NCBI RefSeq assembly: GCF_029335485.1
Contig: NZ_JARJLM010000620.1
Coordinates: forward strand, 1 to 34,829
Length of the DNA stretch: 34,829 nucleotides
Direction: 5' to 3'
Source of the DNA: Cupriavidus basilensis
Lineage (GTDB): Bacteria; Pseudomonadota; Gammaproteobacteria; Burkholderiales; Burkholderiaceae
Position 1 is the stretch's first letter; each line of letters begins with the position of its first letter. The position numbers and the translations under genes are program-made. Below are positions 7,114 to 17,895 of the stretch, piece by piece. Under the pieces are notes generated by a model. That model saw only the letters and a list, made by a program, of their open reading frames with translations. It was not told the origin of the DNA and made no database searches.

Positions 7114-8594
7114 CCACTACGTCCACCCTTGCCCACGCCACTCCCGCGTCCGATCCCGATTTCCTCGCGCGTGAAACCCTGCGCCTGCTCGGCCCCGCGC
7201 CCGACAACTGGGTGCCCGACCACCCCGGCATCGATCACAACGTCGCCATTGTCGGCGGCGGCCAGAGCGGCAGTGCCTATGCCTTCGCGCTGCGCCGCGC
7301 GGGCATAGGCCGCGTCACCGTGCTGGATGCCGCGCCCGACGGCTCGCAAGCCGGCGTGTGGCGCACCCGCGCCCGCATGCAGAAGCTGCGCACGCCCAAG
7401 AACCTGATCGGGCCTGAACTCGGCCTGCCGGCACTGGGCTTCCAGGCCTGGTACGAAGCGCGGCACGGCGCCGCGGCCTACGCCGCGATCGACCGCATTC
7501 CCCGCCTCGCCTGGGCCGATTACCTGGACTGGTACCGCGGCTTCCTCGGCGTCCAGGTGCGCTACGGCACGCGGGTCCTGCGCATAGAGCCCGTCACCGG
7601 CGGCGTGGTGCCGCACTTCCGCCTGCATGTGGAAGCCAACGGGGAGGCGCGCGTCGAAACCGCGCGCAAGATCATCCTGGCCAATGGCGTGGCGGGCAAC
7701 GGGGCCCCGCTCGTGCCAGCCGTCCTGTCGCAGGCCGTGGCCGCCGGGCTGGCAGCCCATACCGCCGATGCCATCGACTTCGACGCACTGCGCGGCAAGA
7801 CGGTCGCAGTGCTGGGCGCCGCCGCCTCGGCCTTCGACGCCGCCGCCGTGGCGCTGGAGTCCGGCGCCGCGGCCGTGCACCTGTTCGCGCGCCGCGGCCA
7901 TATCGCCGCCACGCCGGTCTCGCGGGTGCGCGCCTATCCCGGGCTCTACGACAACTACCATGCCCTGCCCGACGCCACGCGCTGGGAGCAGGCCATCCGC
8001 TACCGCCGCGCCGGCTCCACGCCGCCGGCGGATTCGGTTGAGCGGGTGCTCAGGTTCCCGCAGTTCCATCTGCACCTGGGCACGGCGCTGTGCGCCGCCG
8101 AAGTGGAGGCTGGCCGCATCGTCACCGAGGTACAGGGCGAGACGCTGTGCTTCGACTTTGCGATTGCAGGCACCGGCTACCTGGTCGATCCGTCGGCACG
8201 GCCCGAGCTGGCAGACATAGCGCCGCACATCCTGCGCTGGCGCGAGCGCTACCAGCCGCCGGCGGATGCGCGCGACGACGAGCTGGCGGCCTCGCCCTAT
8301 CTCGGCGCCGGCCTCGAATACCTGGAGAAGACGCCCGGCGCCGCGCCGTGGCTGCGCGACATCCACGTGCACAACCCGGCCGGCTTCGCCAGCGTCGGCG
8401 TGCCGCTGGGCGACGTGCCGAGCATGCGCCGCGATATTCCCGGCACGGTAGCGCGCATCAGCCGCGACCTGCTGCTGGCCGACCTGCCGCTGCACCAGCA
8501 GCGCATCCGCGGTGACGTACCGGCCGATTTCGGCCCCGAGTTCTATGCGGGCGCGCTGTGGACGCCCGCCCGGGCAAGGCGCGCCGCCGCCTGA
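7110..8594 (+). CDS. FAD/NAD(P)-binding oxidoreductase (flavin-monooxygenase-like)
   Basis: A 494-residue protein with two dinucleotide-binding motifs: NVAIVGGGQSGSAYAFALRR near residue 40 (FAD) and KTVAVLGAAASAFDAAAVAL near residue 230 (NAD(P)H). This is the layout of class B monooxygenases and SidA/IucD-like N-hydroxylases. The second motif is GxAASA rather than the usual GxGxSA. There is no signal peptide. It is the last gene of the cluster, coupled to the NtaA-like gene by a 4-nt overlap. It could hydroxylate the substrate or an intermediate, or pass electrons; neither can be read from the sequence. GC-rich hairpins follow the stop. Confidence 0.85.
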   Translation: MTTTSTLAHATPASDPDFLARETLRLLGPAPDNWVPDHPGIDHNVAIVGGGQSGSAYAFALRRAGIGRVTVLDAAPDGSQAGVWRTRARMQKLRTPKNLIGPELGLPALGFQAWYEARHGAAAYAAIDRIPRLAWADYLDWYRGFLGVQVRYGTRVLRIEPVTGGVVPHFRLHVEANGEARVETARKIILANGVAGNGAPLVPAVLSQAVAAGLAAHTADAIDFDALRGKTVAVLGAAASAFDAAAVALESGAAAVHLFARRGHIAATPVSRVRAYPGLYDNYHALPDATRWEQAIRYRRAGSTPPADSVERVLRFPQFHLHLGTALCAAEVEAGRIVTEVQGETLCFDFAIAGTGYLVDPSARPELADIAPHILRWRERYQPPADARDDELAASPYLGAGLEYLEKTPGAAPWLRDIHVHNPAGFASVGVPLGDVPSMRRDIPGTVARISRDLLLADLPLHQQRIRGDVPADFGPEFYAGALWTPARARRAAA

Positions 8595-8601
8595 GCCGGG
8601 C

Positions 8602-8630
8602 GCGGGATGGCATGCCGGCCGCCATCCCGC
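8602..8630 (+). terminator. Hairpin after the monooxygenase cluster (possible terminator)
   Basis: GCGGGATGGC (8602-8611) and GCCATCCCGC (8621-8630) form a perfect 10-bp stem with a 9-nt loop, starting 8 nt after the stop codon. No T-run follows, so intrinsic termination would be inefficient. A second GC hairpin lies at 8655-8671 (CGCCCGC, CCG loop, GCGGGCG). Confidence 0.5.
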
Positions 8631-8778
8631 ATTGCACCATGCGGCGCGGCGCCACGCCCGCCCGGCGGGCGGCGCTGTCACCGGCGCCTGGCGCCGCTCC
8701 CCTTCCTGACGGGTATGCAGTTTGCTTCCCCGGGTGTCCTATACTGGACAGCAGTTCCCCCGAAATTGTCGCCATGCC

Positions 8779-8786
8779 GAGGAGGT
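8779..8786 (+). promoter_or_regulatory. Strong Shine-Dalgarno of fdoG
   Basis: GAGGAGGT sits 6 nt before ATG 8793 and fixes the start of the Tat-signal-bearing alpha subunit. A TATACT at 8740-8745 could be a -10 box, but no good -35 lies at the right distance. Confidence 0.8.
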
Positions 8787-8792
8787 ATCCCC

Positions 8793-11700
8793 ATGGTCAC
8801 GATGAACCGCCGTCAGTTTCTCAAGATTACCGGAGTGTCCCTCGCGGGCTCCAGTCTTGCGCTGATGGGATTCTCCCCCGGCCCGGCGCTGGCCGAGGTG
8901 CGCGCCTACAAGCTGGCCCGCGCCACCGAAACCCGCAATACCTGCCCGTACTGCTCGGTGGCCTGCGGCATCCTGATGTACAGCCTGGGCGACGGCGCGA
9001 AGAACGCCAAGGCCAGCATCATCCACATCGAGGGCGATGCCGACCATCCGGTCAACCGCGGCACGCTCTGCCCGAAGGGCGCGGCCCTGATCGACTTCAT
9101 CCACAGCCCCAGCCGGCTGAAGTACCCCGAGTATCGCGCCCCCGGATCGGACCGGTGGCAGCGCCTGTCGTGGGATGACGCGCTCGACCGCATCGCGAAA
9201 CGCATGAAGGAAGACCGCGACGCCAACTTCGTCGAGAAGACCGCCGACGGCAAGACCGTCAATCGATGGCTGACCACCGGCATGCTGGCGGCCTCCGCCA
9301 GCAGCAACGAGGTTGGCTACCTGACCCACAAGACGATCCGCAGCATGGGGATGCTGGCGTTCGACAACCAGGCGCGTGTCTGACACGGTCCGACGGTGGC
9401 AGGTCTTGCCCCGACGTTTGGCCGCGGTGCGATGACGAATCACTGGGTCGACATCAAGAACGCGGATGTCATCCTGATCATGGGCGGCAATGCGGCCGAG
9501 GCGCACCCGTGCGGATTCAAGTGGGTCACGGAGGCCAAGGCGCACAACAAGGCCCGCCTGATCGTGGTCGATCCGCGCTTTACGCGCTCGGCATCGGTGG
9601 CGGACCTGTATGTGCCGATCCGCACCGGCAGCGACATCGTATTCCTGGGCGGGGTGATCCACTACCTGCTGAGCCAGGACAAGATCCAGCACGAGTACGT
9701 GAAGAACTACACCGACTTCACCTTTATCGTGCGCGAGGACTTCACCTTCGACCAGGGCATCTTCTCCGGCTACGACGCCGCCGCGCGCAAGTACGACAAG
9801 TCCACCTGGGACTACGAAAAAGGGGACGACGGCTTCGTCAAGACCGATCCCACGCTGACCCATCCGCGCTGCGTCTACAACCTGCTCAAGCAGCATTACG
9901 CGCGCTATACGCCCGAGATGGTGGAACGGGTGTGCGGCTCGCCCAGGGACAAGTTCCAGGCCGTGTGCGAGATGCTGGCCTCGACCGCCACGCCGACGCG
10001 CGCCATGACCATCATGTACGCGCTTGGCTGGACACAGCACTCGATCGGCTCGCAGATCATCCGCACCGGGGCCATGGTGCAATTGCTGCTGGGCAACATC
10101 GGCATCGCGGGCGGCGGCATGAATGCGCTGCGCGGACATTCCAACATCCAGGGCCTGACCGATCTGGGGCTGCTGTCGAACCTGCTGCCCGGCTACCTGA
10201 CCCTGCCGAACGAGGCCGAACAGGATTACGGCAAATATATCGCCGATCGCGCGCCCAAGCCGCTGCGGCCCAACCAGCTCAGCTACTGGCAGAACTACGG
10301 CAAATTCCATGTCAGCCTGATGAAGGCATGGTGGGGCAACGCCGCCACCGCCGACAACCAGTGGGCATACGACTACCTGCCCAAGCTCGACAAACCGTAC
10401 GACCTGCTGCAGGTGATCGAGCTGATGAGCCAGGGCAAGATGAATGGCTATATCGCCCAGGGTTTCAACCCGCTGGTGGCCGCGCCGAACAAGGCCAAGC
10501 TCAGCGCCGGCCTGGCCAGGCTCAAGTTCCTGGTGATCATGGACCCGCTGGCGACCGAAACTTCCGAGTTCTGGCGCCATGTCGACGAGATCAACAACGT
10601 CGATCCGGCCAAGATCCAGACCGAGGTGTTCCGCCTGCCGACCACCTGCTTCGCCGAGGAAGATGGCGCGCTGATCAACTCCGGGCGCTGGCTCCAATGG
10701 CACTGGAAAGGCGCCGAGCCGCCGGGCGAGGCGCGCAGCGACCTGGAGATCATGTCGGGCCTGTTCCTGCGCCTGCGCAAGCTGTACCAGAACGGCGGCG
10801 GCAAGTATCCCGATCCCATCGTCAACCTGTCGTGGCCCTACGCCAATCCGGCCAGCCCGACGCCCGAGGAACTGGCCAAGGAATATTCCGGCCGCGCGCT
10901 GACCGAGCTGAAGGACCCCAAGGACGCCACCAAGGTGACGCGGCGCGCCGGCGAACAGCTTTCCGGCTTCGCCGAACTGCGCGACGACGGCAGCACCGCC
11001 AGCGGCTGCTGGCTGTTCTGCGGCGCCTGGACCACGGCGGGCAACCAGATGGCGCGGCGCGACAACGCGGACCCGACCGGCATCGGCCAGACCCTGAACT
11101 GGGCCTGGGCGTGGCCGGCCAATCGCCGCGTGATGTACAACCGCGCCTCGTGCGATGTGAGCGGCAAGCCGTTCAACCCGGCGCGCAAGCTGATCGCCTG
11201 GAACGGCACCAGCTGGAGCGGCGCCGACGTACCGGATTTCAAGGCCGACGAGGATCCGGCCAACGGCATGGGACCCTTCATCATGAACCCGGAAGGCGTG
11301 GCACGCTTCTTTGCCCGCGGCGGCATGGCCGAGGGCCCCTTCCCCGAGCACTATGAACCCTTCGAAACACCGCTCGGCTATAACCCGCTCAATGCCAAGC
11401 AGCCGCAGGCCACCAACAACCCGGCCGCGCGCATCTTCAAGGACGACCAGGCCGCGCTGGGCAAGGTCGAGCAGTTCCCGCACATCGCCACGTCCTACCG
11501 GCTGACCGAGCATTTCCACGGCTGGACCAAGCACGCCCGCATCAACGCCATCCTGCAGCCGGAACAGTTCGTCGAAATCGGCGAGGCGCTGGCCAAGGAG
11601 ATCGGCGTGGTCGCGGGGGACCGCGTGAAGGTGTCCTCCAACCGGGGCTTCATCAAGGCGGTGGCGGTGGTCACCAAGCGCATCAAACCGCTCCAGGTGG

Positions 11701-11861
11701 ACGGCAAGACGCTGCACACGGTCGGCATCCCGATTCACTGGGGATTCACCGGACTGGCCAAGCCGGGGTACGTGACCAACACCCTGACCCCGGTGGTGGG
11801 CGACGGCAACTCGCAGACCCCCGAATTCAAGTCGTTCCTGGTGAAGGTCGAAAAGGCATAG
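8793..11861 (+). CDS. fdoG: Formate dehydrogenase alpha subunit, selenocysteine-containing (FDH-N/FDH-O type)
   Basis: Periplasm-facing catalytic subunit that oxidises formate to CO2 with bis-molybdopterin guanine dinucleotide and a [4Fe-4S] cluster. The gene reads 1022 residues if TGA at 9381-9383 is decoded as selenocysteine (Sec197). The context ARV-U-HGPTVA matches E. coli FdnG/FdoG (Sec196), and the frame continues without a break. The N-terminus carries a Tat signal (NRRQFLK, residues 5-11) and a hydrophobic stretch. Cluster ligands are C51, C54, C58 and C93. A SECIS hairpin follows the TGA. The stop TAG (11859-11861) abuts the beta-subunit gene. Automatic callers may split this gene at the TGA into 8793-9383 and a downstream fragment beginning near 9396. 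First gene of the formate dehydrogenase operon. Confidence 0.97.
9381..9420 (+). promoter_or_regulatory. Selenocysteine UGA codon and bacterial SECIS element
   Basis: After the UGA (9381-9383) come 11 nt and then a hairpin. GG (9395-9396) pairs with CC (9411-9412), U9397 is bulged, and GGCA (9398-9401) pairs with UGCC (9407-9410) around the loop GGUCU (9402-9406). The spacing, bulged U and GGUCU loop are the features known to bind SelB in E. coli fdhF and fdnG. The element lies inside the coding sequence, as in all known bacterial cases of this type. Confidence 0.93.
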
Positions 11862-11870
11862 GTGAACGCC

Positions 11871-12824
11871 ATGGCACTGCAATCTCTCGACATCCGCCGC
11901 CGCTCGGCCACCACCACGCCCCCGACCCAGGTGCGCACGCCGGTGACGGGCTCCGTCGCCAAGCTGATCGATACCACCAAATGCATCGGCTGCAAGGCCT
12001 GCCAGGCAGCCTGCATGGAGTGGAACGACCTGCGCGACGAGGTCGGCCACAACGCCGGTGTCTACGATAACCCCGCCGATCTCAGCGACCAGTCGTGGAC
12101 GGTGATGCGTTTCAGCGAGTACGAGAACCCCAAGGGCGACCTGGAATGGCTGATCCGCAAGGACGGCTGCATGCACTGCGACGACCCCGGCTGCCTGAAG
12201 GCCTGCCCCTCGCCCGGGGCCATTGTGCAGTACACCAATGGCATCGTCGATTTCAATGAGGAGAATTGCATCGGCTGCGGCTATTGCGTGACCGGCTGCC
12301 CGTTCAATATCCCGCGCATCTCCAAGGTCGACCGCAAGGCGTACAAATGCACCCTGTGCTCGGACCGCGTCGGGGTGGGACAGGAGCCCGCCTGCGTGAA
12401 GACCTGCCCGACCGGCGCCATCGTCTTCGGCACCAAGGAAGACATGAAGCAGCACGCCGCCGAACGCATCGAGGACCTGAAGTCGCGCGGCTTCGACAAG
12501 GCGGGCCTGTATGACCCCGCCGGCGTGGGCGGCACCCACGTGATGTATGTGCTGCACCACGCGGACAATCCATCGCTCTATCACGGCCTGCCGAACGACC
12601 CGCATATCAGCCCGCTGGTCGGCCTGTGGAAGGGTCTCGCCAAGCCGCTGGCGGTGGCCGGCATCGCGCTGACCGCGCTGGCCGGATTCTTCCACTACAT
12701 CCGGGTCGGCCCGAACGAGACCGGCCCCGAGGACGAGGAAGCCGCCGAAGCCGAACTGGCGCGCGAACGCGGCACCCGTCCGCCGGGCCCGCTGGGTGAG
12801 GAGGAACACCATGAAATCCGCTGA
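11871..12824 (+). CDS. fdoH: Formate dehydrogenase iron-sulfur beta subunit
   Basis: A 317-residue electron-transfer subunit (FdxH/FdnH/FdoH family). Sixteen cysteines in four ferredoxin-like groups ([39 protein letters not shown] with a later CVKTC) bind four [4Fe-4S] clusters, passing electrons from the alpha subunit to the heme subunit. A single hydrophobic segment near residues 265-290 ([19 protein letters not shown]) anchors it in the membrane with the bulk in the periplasm. ATG 11871 is preferred over GTG 11862: it has AGGTGA 5 nt upstream, and the N-terminus [13 protein letters not shown] then aligns with E. coli MAYQSQDIIRRSA. Its 3' end overlaps the gamma-subunit gene by 14 nt. Confidence 0.96.
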   Translation: MALQSLDIRRRSATTTPPTQVRTPVTGSVAKLIDTTKCIGCKACQAACMEWNDLRDEVGHNAGVYDNPADLSDQSWTVMRFSEYENPKGDLEWLIRKDGCMHCDDPGCLKACPSPGAIVQYTNGIVDFNEENCIGCGYCVTGCPFNIPRISKVDRKAYKCTLCSDRVGVGQEPACVKTCPTGAIVFGTKEDMKQHAAERIEDLKSRGFDKAGLYDPAGVGGTHVMYVLHHADNPSLYHGLPNDPHISPLVGLWKGLAKPLAVAGIALTALAGFFHYIRVGPNETGPEDEEAAEAELARERGTRPPGPLGEEEHHEIR

Positions 12825-13452
12825 CAAGCCGGGCCTGATCCAACGCTATACGGCCGCCGAGCGCACCAACCACTGGATCGTCGCCATCACCTTCGTGCTG
12901 CTGGCGCTGTCCGGCCTGGCGCTGTTCCATCCGTCGATGTTCTGGTTGAGCAACCTGTTCGGCGGCGGCACCTGGACGCGCATCCTGCATCCCTTCCTGG
13001 GTATCGTGATGTTCGTCGCCTTCACGGTGCTGGCGCTGGGCTTCTGGCGCGACAACCTGCTTGACCGCAACGACCGCGCCTGGCTGTCGAAGCTCGGCGA
13101 CGTGCTGAACAACCGGGAGGAGGCACTGCCGGAAGTCGGGCGCTACAACGCCGGCCAGAAACTGCTGTTCTTCGTGATGGTGGCCTGCGTCCTATTGCTG
13201 CTGGTGACGGGCATCGTGATCTGGCGGGTCTACTTCTCCGGCTATTATTCCATCGGCGTGCTGCGCGCCGCTTCGGTGCTGCATGCCATTTGCGCCTTCG
13301 TGCTGATTTGCGGCATCATTGTCCACATCTATGCGGCGCTGTGGATCAAGGGCTCGATCCGGGCCATGACGCGCGGCACGGTCACCCACGGATGGGCCTG
13401 GAAGCACCACCGCGCCTGGTTCAGGCAGGTCTTCAGGCAAGGCAACAAGTAG
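12811..13452 (+). CDS. fdoI: Formate dehydrogenase cytochrome b556 gamma subunit
   Basis: A 213-residue integral membrane protein with four hydrophobic helices (about residues 20-40, 55-75, 115-140 and 150-175). Heme b ligand candidates include the His of [10 protein letters not shown] in helix 1 and [20 protein letters not shown] in helix 4. It takes electrons from the beta subunit and reduces quinone, completing a formate:quinone oxidoreductase. ATG 12811 has GAGGAGGA at 12798-12805; the longer in-frame start at 12796 lacks support. It overlaps fdoH by 14 nt and is followed 73 nt later by fdhE. Confidence 0.95.
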   Translation: MKSADKPGLIQRYTAAERTNHWIVAITFVLLALSGLALFHPSMFWLSNLFGGGTWTRILHPFLGIVMFVAFTVLALGFWRDNLLDRNDRAWLSKLGDVLNNREEALPEVGRYNAGQKLLFFVMVACVLLLLVTGIVIWRVYFSGYYSIGVLRAASVLHAICAFVLICGIIVHIYAALWIKGSIRAMTRGTVTHGWAWKHHRAWFRQVFRQGNK

Positions 13453-13525
13453 CGCCGTACGGCGGCTGCCGCCCGCACCGTGCGGCGCCCACCCGTGACC
13501 GGGGACAAGGGCGTCGGGACCAGCC

Positions 13526-14512
13526 ATGGTGCAGCGGATTCTTCAACCCCACGAAATCGAGTCGCTCGATCACGTCGCGCTGGCGCGCCTGCGCCTGCCG
13601 CTGCGCACCGAGACCTTTCTCGCGCGCGCCCAGCGCCTGAGGCAACTGGCGGGCGGCCATCCGATCGGCGCCTATCTCGAGCTGATGGCCACCCTGGCCG
13701 AGACCCAGCACGACATTGCCCAGTCCCTCGCGGTGCCCCCTCCCGACCAGGATGCCATCCGCCTGGCGCAGGCCCACCGCATGCCGCCCCTGGCTGCCGC
13801 TGGTGGCCAGGGCCAGCCCGCCTGGCGCGCGGCGCTGGCGGCGCTGCTGAACCGGCTCGAGCGCCAGGACGGCCTGCCGGAGGCAGTGGCCGCCACCCTG
13901 GCGCGGCTGGCGGCGCTGCCCCCGCAGACGCTGGAGGCGCAGGCGCAGGCGCTGCTCGCCGGACGCGCCGCCGAGGCAGACTGCGCCATCGCGCCGTTCC
14001 TGATGGCCGCGCTGCAGGTCAGCTGGACCAGCCAGGCCAGCCAGCTTGCCGAGCGGGATGTGCCGGACCTGGATGTACCAGGCGTGTGCCCGGTATGCGG
14101 CACGCTGCCGGTGGCCAGCATCGTGCGCATCGGTGGCCGCTACCAGGGCCTGCGCTACCTGCATTGCGCGCTTTGCGCCAGCGAATGGCATATGGTGCGC
14201 GTCAAATGCACCCACTGCGAATCCACCGAAGGCATTGGCTACCACATCGTCGAAGGGGTGGAAGGCGCCGGGGCGAACCAGCAGGACGCCAGCAATTGCG
14301 CGGTCAAGGCGGAATCCTGCGATCACTGCCATACCTACCGCAAAATCTGCTACATGGAGAAAGACCCGCTGGTGGAGCCTGTCGCCGACGATCTCGCCAG
14401 CCTGGCGCTCGACCTGCTGATGGGCGAGGCGGGCTATGCGCGCAGCAGTGGCAACCCCATGCTGTGGCAGGGGATGGAGGACGCGGAGCATACGGAGAAC
14501 ACGGAGGACTGA
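13526..14512 (+). CDS. fdhE: Formate dehydrogenase accessory protein FdhE
   Basis: A 328-residue cytoplasmic maturation factor for Tat-exported formate dehydrogenases. It is known in E. coli to bind the catalytic subunit and iron through rubredoxin-like CxxC pairs. Four pairs are visible: C188/C191 (CPVC), C214/C217 (CALC), C228/C231 (CTHC) and C265/C268 (CDHC). The N-terminal half is helical, Ala/Leu-rich and less conserved, as usual. The position directly after fdoGHI agrees with the role. The stop lies 3 nt before the selA start. Confidence 0.93.
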   Translation: MVQRILQPHEIESLDHVALARLRLPLRTETFLARAQRLRQLAGGHPIGAYLELMATLAETQHDIAQSLAVPPPDQDAIRLAQAHRMPPLAAAGGQGQPAWRAALAALLNRLERQDGLPEAVAATLARLAALPPQTLEAQAQALLAGRAAEADCAIAPFLMAALQVSWTSQASQLAERDVPDLDVPGVCPVCGTLPVASIVRIGGRYQGLRYLHCALCASEWHMVRVKCTHCESTEGIGYHIVEGVEGAGANQQDASNCAVKAESCDHCHTYRKICYMEKDPLVEPVADDLASLALDLLMGEAGYARSSGNPMLWQGMEDAEHTENTED

Positions 14513-14515
14513 CCC

Positions 14516-15949
14516 ATGGCCGAGAGCGCAAGCGTCCCCGCCGGCGCGGCGGACATCCCTTCGGTCGACCGCCTGCTTAGCCTCCCCGAACTGCAGCCCC
14601 TGCTGGCCCTGCACGGGCGCACCCAGGTGACGGCGGCGCTGCGCAGGCAACTGGACCAATACCGCGCCGCCGCAATCGCTGGCAAGCTGCCGGCGCACGC
14701 GCTGGGCGGCCGCGCCCTGGCCGATGCGCTGGGCACGGCGCTGGCCACCGCCAGCCAGCCGCGCCTGCGCGCCGTATTCAACCTGACCGGCACGGTGCTG
14801 CATACCAATCTCGGCCGGGCCTTGCTGCCCGACAGCGCGGTTCGGGAAGTCGTGCAGGCGCTGACCACGCCCGCCAACCTGGAATTCGACCTGGCGACCG
14901 GCGAGCGCGGCGAGCGCGACGACCTGGTCGAAGACCTGCTGTGCGAACTGACCGGCGCCGCAGCCGCGACCGTTGTCAACAATAATGCGGCGGCGGTGCT
15001 GCTGATGCTGAATACCCTGGCCCAGCGGCGCGAAGTGGTGGTCTCGCGCGGGGAGCTGGTGGAGATCGGCGGCGCCTTCCGCATACCCGATATCATGCAG
15101 CGGGCCGGCGCCAGGCTGGTCGAGATCGGCACCACCAACCGCACCCATCCGCGCGACTACGCCGACGCCATCGGCCCGCGCACCGCGCTGCTGATGAAGG
15201 TGCATTGCAGCAACTACCAGATCACGGGCTTTACCTGCAGCGTCGGCGTGGACAAAGTGGCAGCGCTGGCGCGCCCGCATGGCCTGCCCGTGGCGGTCGA
15301 CCTTGGCAGCGGCACCCTGCTCGACCTGACCCGCTGGCAGTTGCCGAGCGAAACCACGGTACGCGAGACCATCGCGGCCGGCGCCGACCTGGTGACCTTC
15401 AGCGGCGACAAACTGCTCGGCGGCCCGCAGGCGGGCCTGATCGTCGGGCGCGCCGACCTGATCCGCCGGATCAGGAAGAACCCGCTGAAGCGGGCGCTGC
15501 GCGTCGGCAAGCTGACGCTGGCCGCGCTCGAACCGGTATTGCGGCTCTACCGGTCGCCGGAGCTGCTGGCCGACAGCCTGCCCACCTTGCGCCTGCTGAC
15601 CCGCCCGGCGCACAAGCTGGAAGCGCAGGCGCTGCGCCTGTGCCCGCTGCTGCAGCCTGCCCTGGGGGATGCCTACCTGGTTGCGGCCGCGCCGATGCTC
15701 AGCCAGATCGGCAGCGGTGCGCTGCCTGGCAGCCAGCTGCCGAGCCATGGCCTGACCATCGCGGTGGCCGAGGGCGGACGCAGCGCCGGCGCCGGGCGGC
15801 GGCTGCAACGGCTCGAGGCCGCCCTGCGCGCGCTGCCGCGCCCGGTCATCGGCCGGGTCGGCGAACAAGCGCTATGGCTGGACCTGCGCTGCCTGGAAGA
15901 GACGGACGAAGCCGCCTTCACCGCGCAATGGCAAGCGCTGCGCCTATGA
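14516..15949 (+). CDS. selA: L-seryl-tRNA(Sec) selenium transferase
   Basis: A 477-residue PLP-dependent enzyme that converts seryl-tRNA(Sec) to selenocysteyl-tRNA(Sec) using selenophosphate. Landmarks are [53 protein letters not shown] and the PLP-lysine loop [19 protein letters not shown] (Lys299, equivalent to Lys295 in E. coli). Length is normal for the decameric bacterial enzyme. A GGAGG at 14503-14507, inside the end of fdhE, is 8 nt from the ATG. The end overlaps selB by 4 nt (ATGA), so both proteins are translationally coupled. Confidence 0.97.
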   Translation: MAESASVPAGAADIPSVDRLLSLPELQPLLALHGRTQVTAALRRQLDQYRAAAIAGKLPAHALGGRALADALGTALATASQPRLRAVFNLTGTVLHTNLGRALLPDSAVREVVQALTTPANLEFDLATGERGERDDLVEDLLCELTGAAAATVVNNNAAAVLLMLNTLAQRREVVVSRGELVEIGGAFRIPDIMQRAGARLVEIGTTNRTHPRDYADAIGPRTALLMKVHCSNYQITGFTCSVGVDKVAALARPHGLPVAVDLGSGTLLDLTRWQLPSETTVRETIAAGADLVTFSGDKLLGGPQAGLIVGRADLIRRIRKNPLKRALRVGKLTLAALEPVLRLYRSPELLADSLPTLRLLTRPAHKLEAQALRLCPLLQPALGDAYLVAAAPMLSQIGSGALPGSQLPSHGLTIAVAEGGRSAGAGRRLQRLEAALRALPRPVIGRVGEQALWLDLRCLEETDEAAFTAQWQALRL

Positions 15950-17895
15950 TCATCGGCACCGCCGGGCATATCGATCACGGCAAGACCACGCTGGTGCGCG
16001 CGCTGACCGGCGTGGACACCGACCGGCTCAAGGAAGAGAAAGCGCGCGGGATCTCCATCGAGCTGGGTTACGCCTACACGCCGCTCGCCAACGGCGACGT
16101 GCTGGGCTATATCGACGTGCCCGGTCACGAGCGCCTGATTCACACCATGGCGGCCGGCGCCAGCGGCATCGATCTCGCCCTGCTGGTGATCGCGGCGGAC
16201 GATGGCGTGATGCCGCAAACGCGCGAGCATGTGGCGATCGTCGAGCAACTGGGCATCGCGCGCGCCGTGGTGGCCCTGACCAAGGCCGACCGCGTGGATG
16301 AAGCCCGCATCCGCCAGGTGCGCCGCGAGATCGAGGGTCTGCTGTCGGCCACGCCGTTTGCCGGCGCACCGGTGTTCGCGCTCGATGCGACCAGGCCGGA
16401 CGATGCGGGCGTGGCGGCGCTGCACCGGCATCTGCATGACGTGGCGCAACAACTGCCGCCGCGCGACGCCGCCGGCCTGTTCCGGCTCGCGGTGGACCGC
16501 GTATTCACCTTGCCGGGCCACGGTACCGTCGTCACCGGCACGGTGTTCGGCGGGCAGGTCCATGCCGGCGATGTCATGCGCCTGGCGCCCTCGGGCAAGC
16601 CGGTGCGCGTGCGCAGCCTCCACGCGCAGCAGCGCCCTGCCCCCGCCGGCTCGGCGGGACAGCGGTGTGCCCTCAATCTGGCGGGCATCGACAAGGAAGC
16701 CGTCAGCCGCGGCGACTGGGTGGTCGACCCAGCGCTGGCCGTCCCGGTGAGCCGCCTCGACGTCTCGATCGCCTTGCTGTCCGACGCGGATCTTCGGCTG
16801 GCGCACTGGTCCCCCCTGCACGTCCACCTCGGGACCACGCACCGGCTGGCCAATATCGTGCTGCTCACCGCCGAGACGCTGGGGCCCGGCGGCACGGCCC
16901 TGGCGCAACTGGTATTCGGCGCGCCACTGCATGCCGTACCCGGCGATCGCTTCATCGTGCGCAATGCGCAGGCGACCCGGACGGTGGGCGGCGGCTGCGT
17001 GCTCGATCCCTTCGCGCCCGAGCGCAGGCGCCGTACGGCCGCGCGCCTGGCCTACCTGCAAGCGCTCCGGCAGATGACCGAGGGCGCCGGCCTGGCACCG
17101 CTGCTGGCGCAGGCGGCCCACGGCATCGCCGTCTCCCGCCTGGCCTGCCTGACCGGCGTCGGGCCGGATGGCTGGCGCCTGCCGGCCGATGCCATGACCC
17201 TTCCGGCGCAAGGGCATGGCGATGCCTGCGTCATCCTGGCCAGTCACTGGCAGGCGCTGCAGCGCGCGCTGCTGGATGCGCTCGCGGCATTTCATGCGCG
17301 CCTGCCGGACGAGCCCGGCCCCGATGCCGGCAGCTTGCGGCGCATCGCCTTTGCCGGCGCGCCATCCCTGCCGGATGCCGCCTGGGCGGCGCTGGTCGAC
17401 ACGCTGGCGGCGCATGGCGAGATCCGCCGCAATGGCGCCTGGCTGCAGTTGCCCTCGCATGCGATCACCCTCTCCGAGAACGACCTCGCGCTGGCGCAAG
17501 GCATCCTGCCGTTGCTGGCGGCGGGCGGATACGATCCGCCTTGGGTACGCGACCTGGCCGCCGCGCTGCACGTGCCGGAGGAAAGGATGCGCCTGCTGCT
17601 GCGCAAGCTGGCGCGCCAGGGCGCGCTTTACCAGGTGGTGCGCGACCTGTTCTACGACGGCGCGCGGGTGCGGGAGCTGGCCGGCCGGGTCGCCGCGCTG
17701 GTGGCACGGCACGGCAGTGTCGACGCCATCCAGTTTCGCGACGCCACCGGACTGGGGCGCAAGCGTGCCATCCAGATTTTGGAGTTCTTCGACCGCGTCG
17801 GCTACACTCGACGCGTCGGCAATGCGCGGGTATTGCGTCCCGACAGTGAATGGCAGGCAGTTCATACCACCGCCATCCAGCGTAGTACGCAGTGA
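15946..17895 (+). CDS. selB: Selenocysteine-specific elongation factor SelB
   Basis: A 649-residue GTPase that carries Sec-tRNA(Sec) to the ribosome and binds the SECIS hairpin. GTP-binding motifs are [10 protein letters not shown] (residues 7-16), DVPGHE (57-62) and TKAD (112-115). The switch region [16 protein letters not shown] has the I-x-L form seen in SelB rather than the EF-Tu effector. The C-terminal ~200 residues form the winged-helix repeats that bind SECIS RNA; the last includes [20 protein letters not shown]. The gene overlaps selA by 4 nt, and its TGA (17893-17895) is followed with no gap by the tRNA-Sec gene. Length is close to E. coli SelB (about 614), with modest extra linker sequence. 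Confidence 0.97.
   Translation: MIIGTAGHIDHGKTTLVRALTGVDTDRLKEEKARGISIELGYAYTPLANGDVLGYIDVPGHERLIHTMAAGASGIDLALLVIAADDGVMPQTREHVAIVEQLGIARAVVALTKADRVDEARIRQVRREIEGLLSATPFAGAPVFALDATRPDDAGVAALHRHLHDVAQQLPPRDAAGLFRLAVDRVFTLPGHGTVVTGTVFGGQVHAGDVMRLAPSGKPVRVRSLHAQQRPAPAGSAGQRCALNLAGIDKEAVSRGDWVVDPALAVPVSRLDVSIALLSDADLRLAHWSPLHVHLGTTHRLANIVLLTAETLGPGGTALAQLVFGAPLHAVPGDRFIVRNAQATRTVGGGCVLDPFAPERRRRTAARLAYLQALRQMTEGAGLAPLLAQAAHGIAVSRLACLTGVGPDGWRLPADAMTLPAQGHGDACVILASHWQALQRALLDALAAFHARLPDEPGPDAGSLRRIAFAGAPSLPDAAWAALVDTLAAHGEIRRNGAWLQLPSHAITLSENDLALAQGILPLLAAGGYDPPWVRDLAAALHVPEERMRLLLRKLARQGALYQVVRDLFYDGARVRELAGRVAALVARHGSVDAIQFRDATGLGRKRAIQILEFFDRVGYTRRVGNARVLRPDSEWQAVHTTAIQRSTQ

Noticed and set aside
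9381-9396. fdoG as a frameshifted or nonsense-mutated pseudogene
   Set aside because: Similarity continues in the same frame across the TGA, the context matches the known Sec position, a SECIS follows, and selA/selB/selC are adjacent.
8739-12827. Very long antisense open frame (over 4 kb) opposite fdoG and fdoH
   Set aside because: It mirrors conserved Fe-S/molybdopterin genes, shows no protein-family motif of its own, and is the expected result of high GC at third codon positions.
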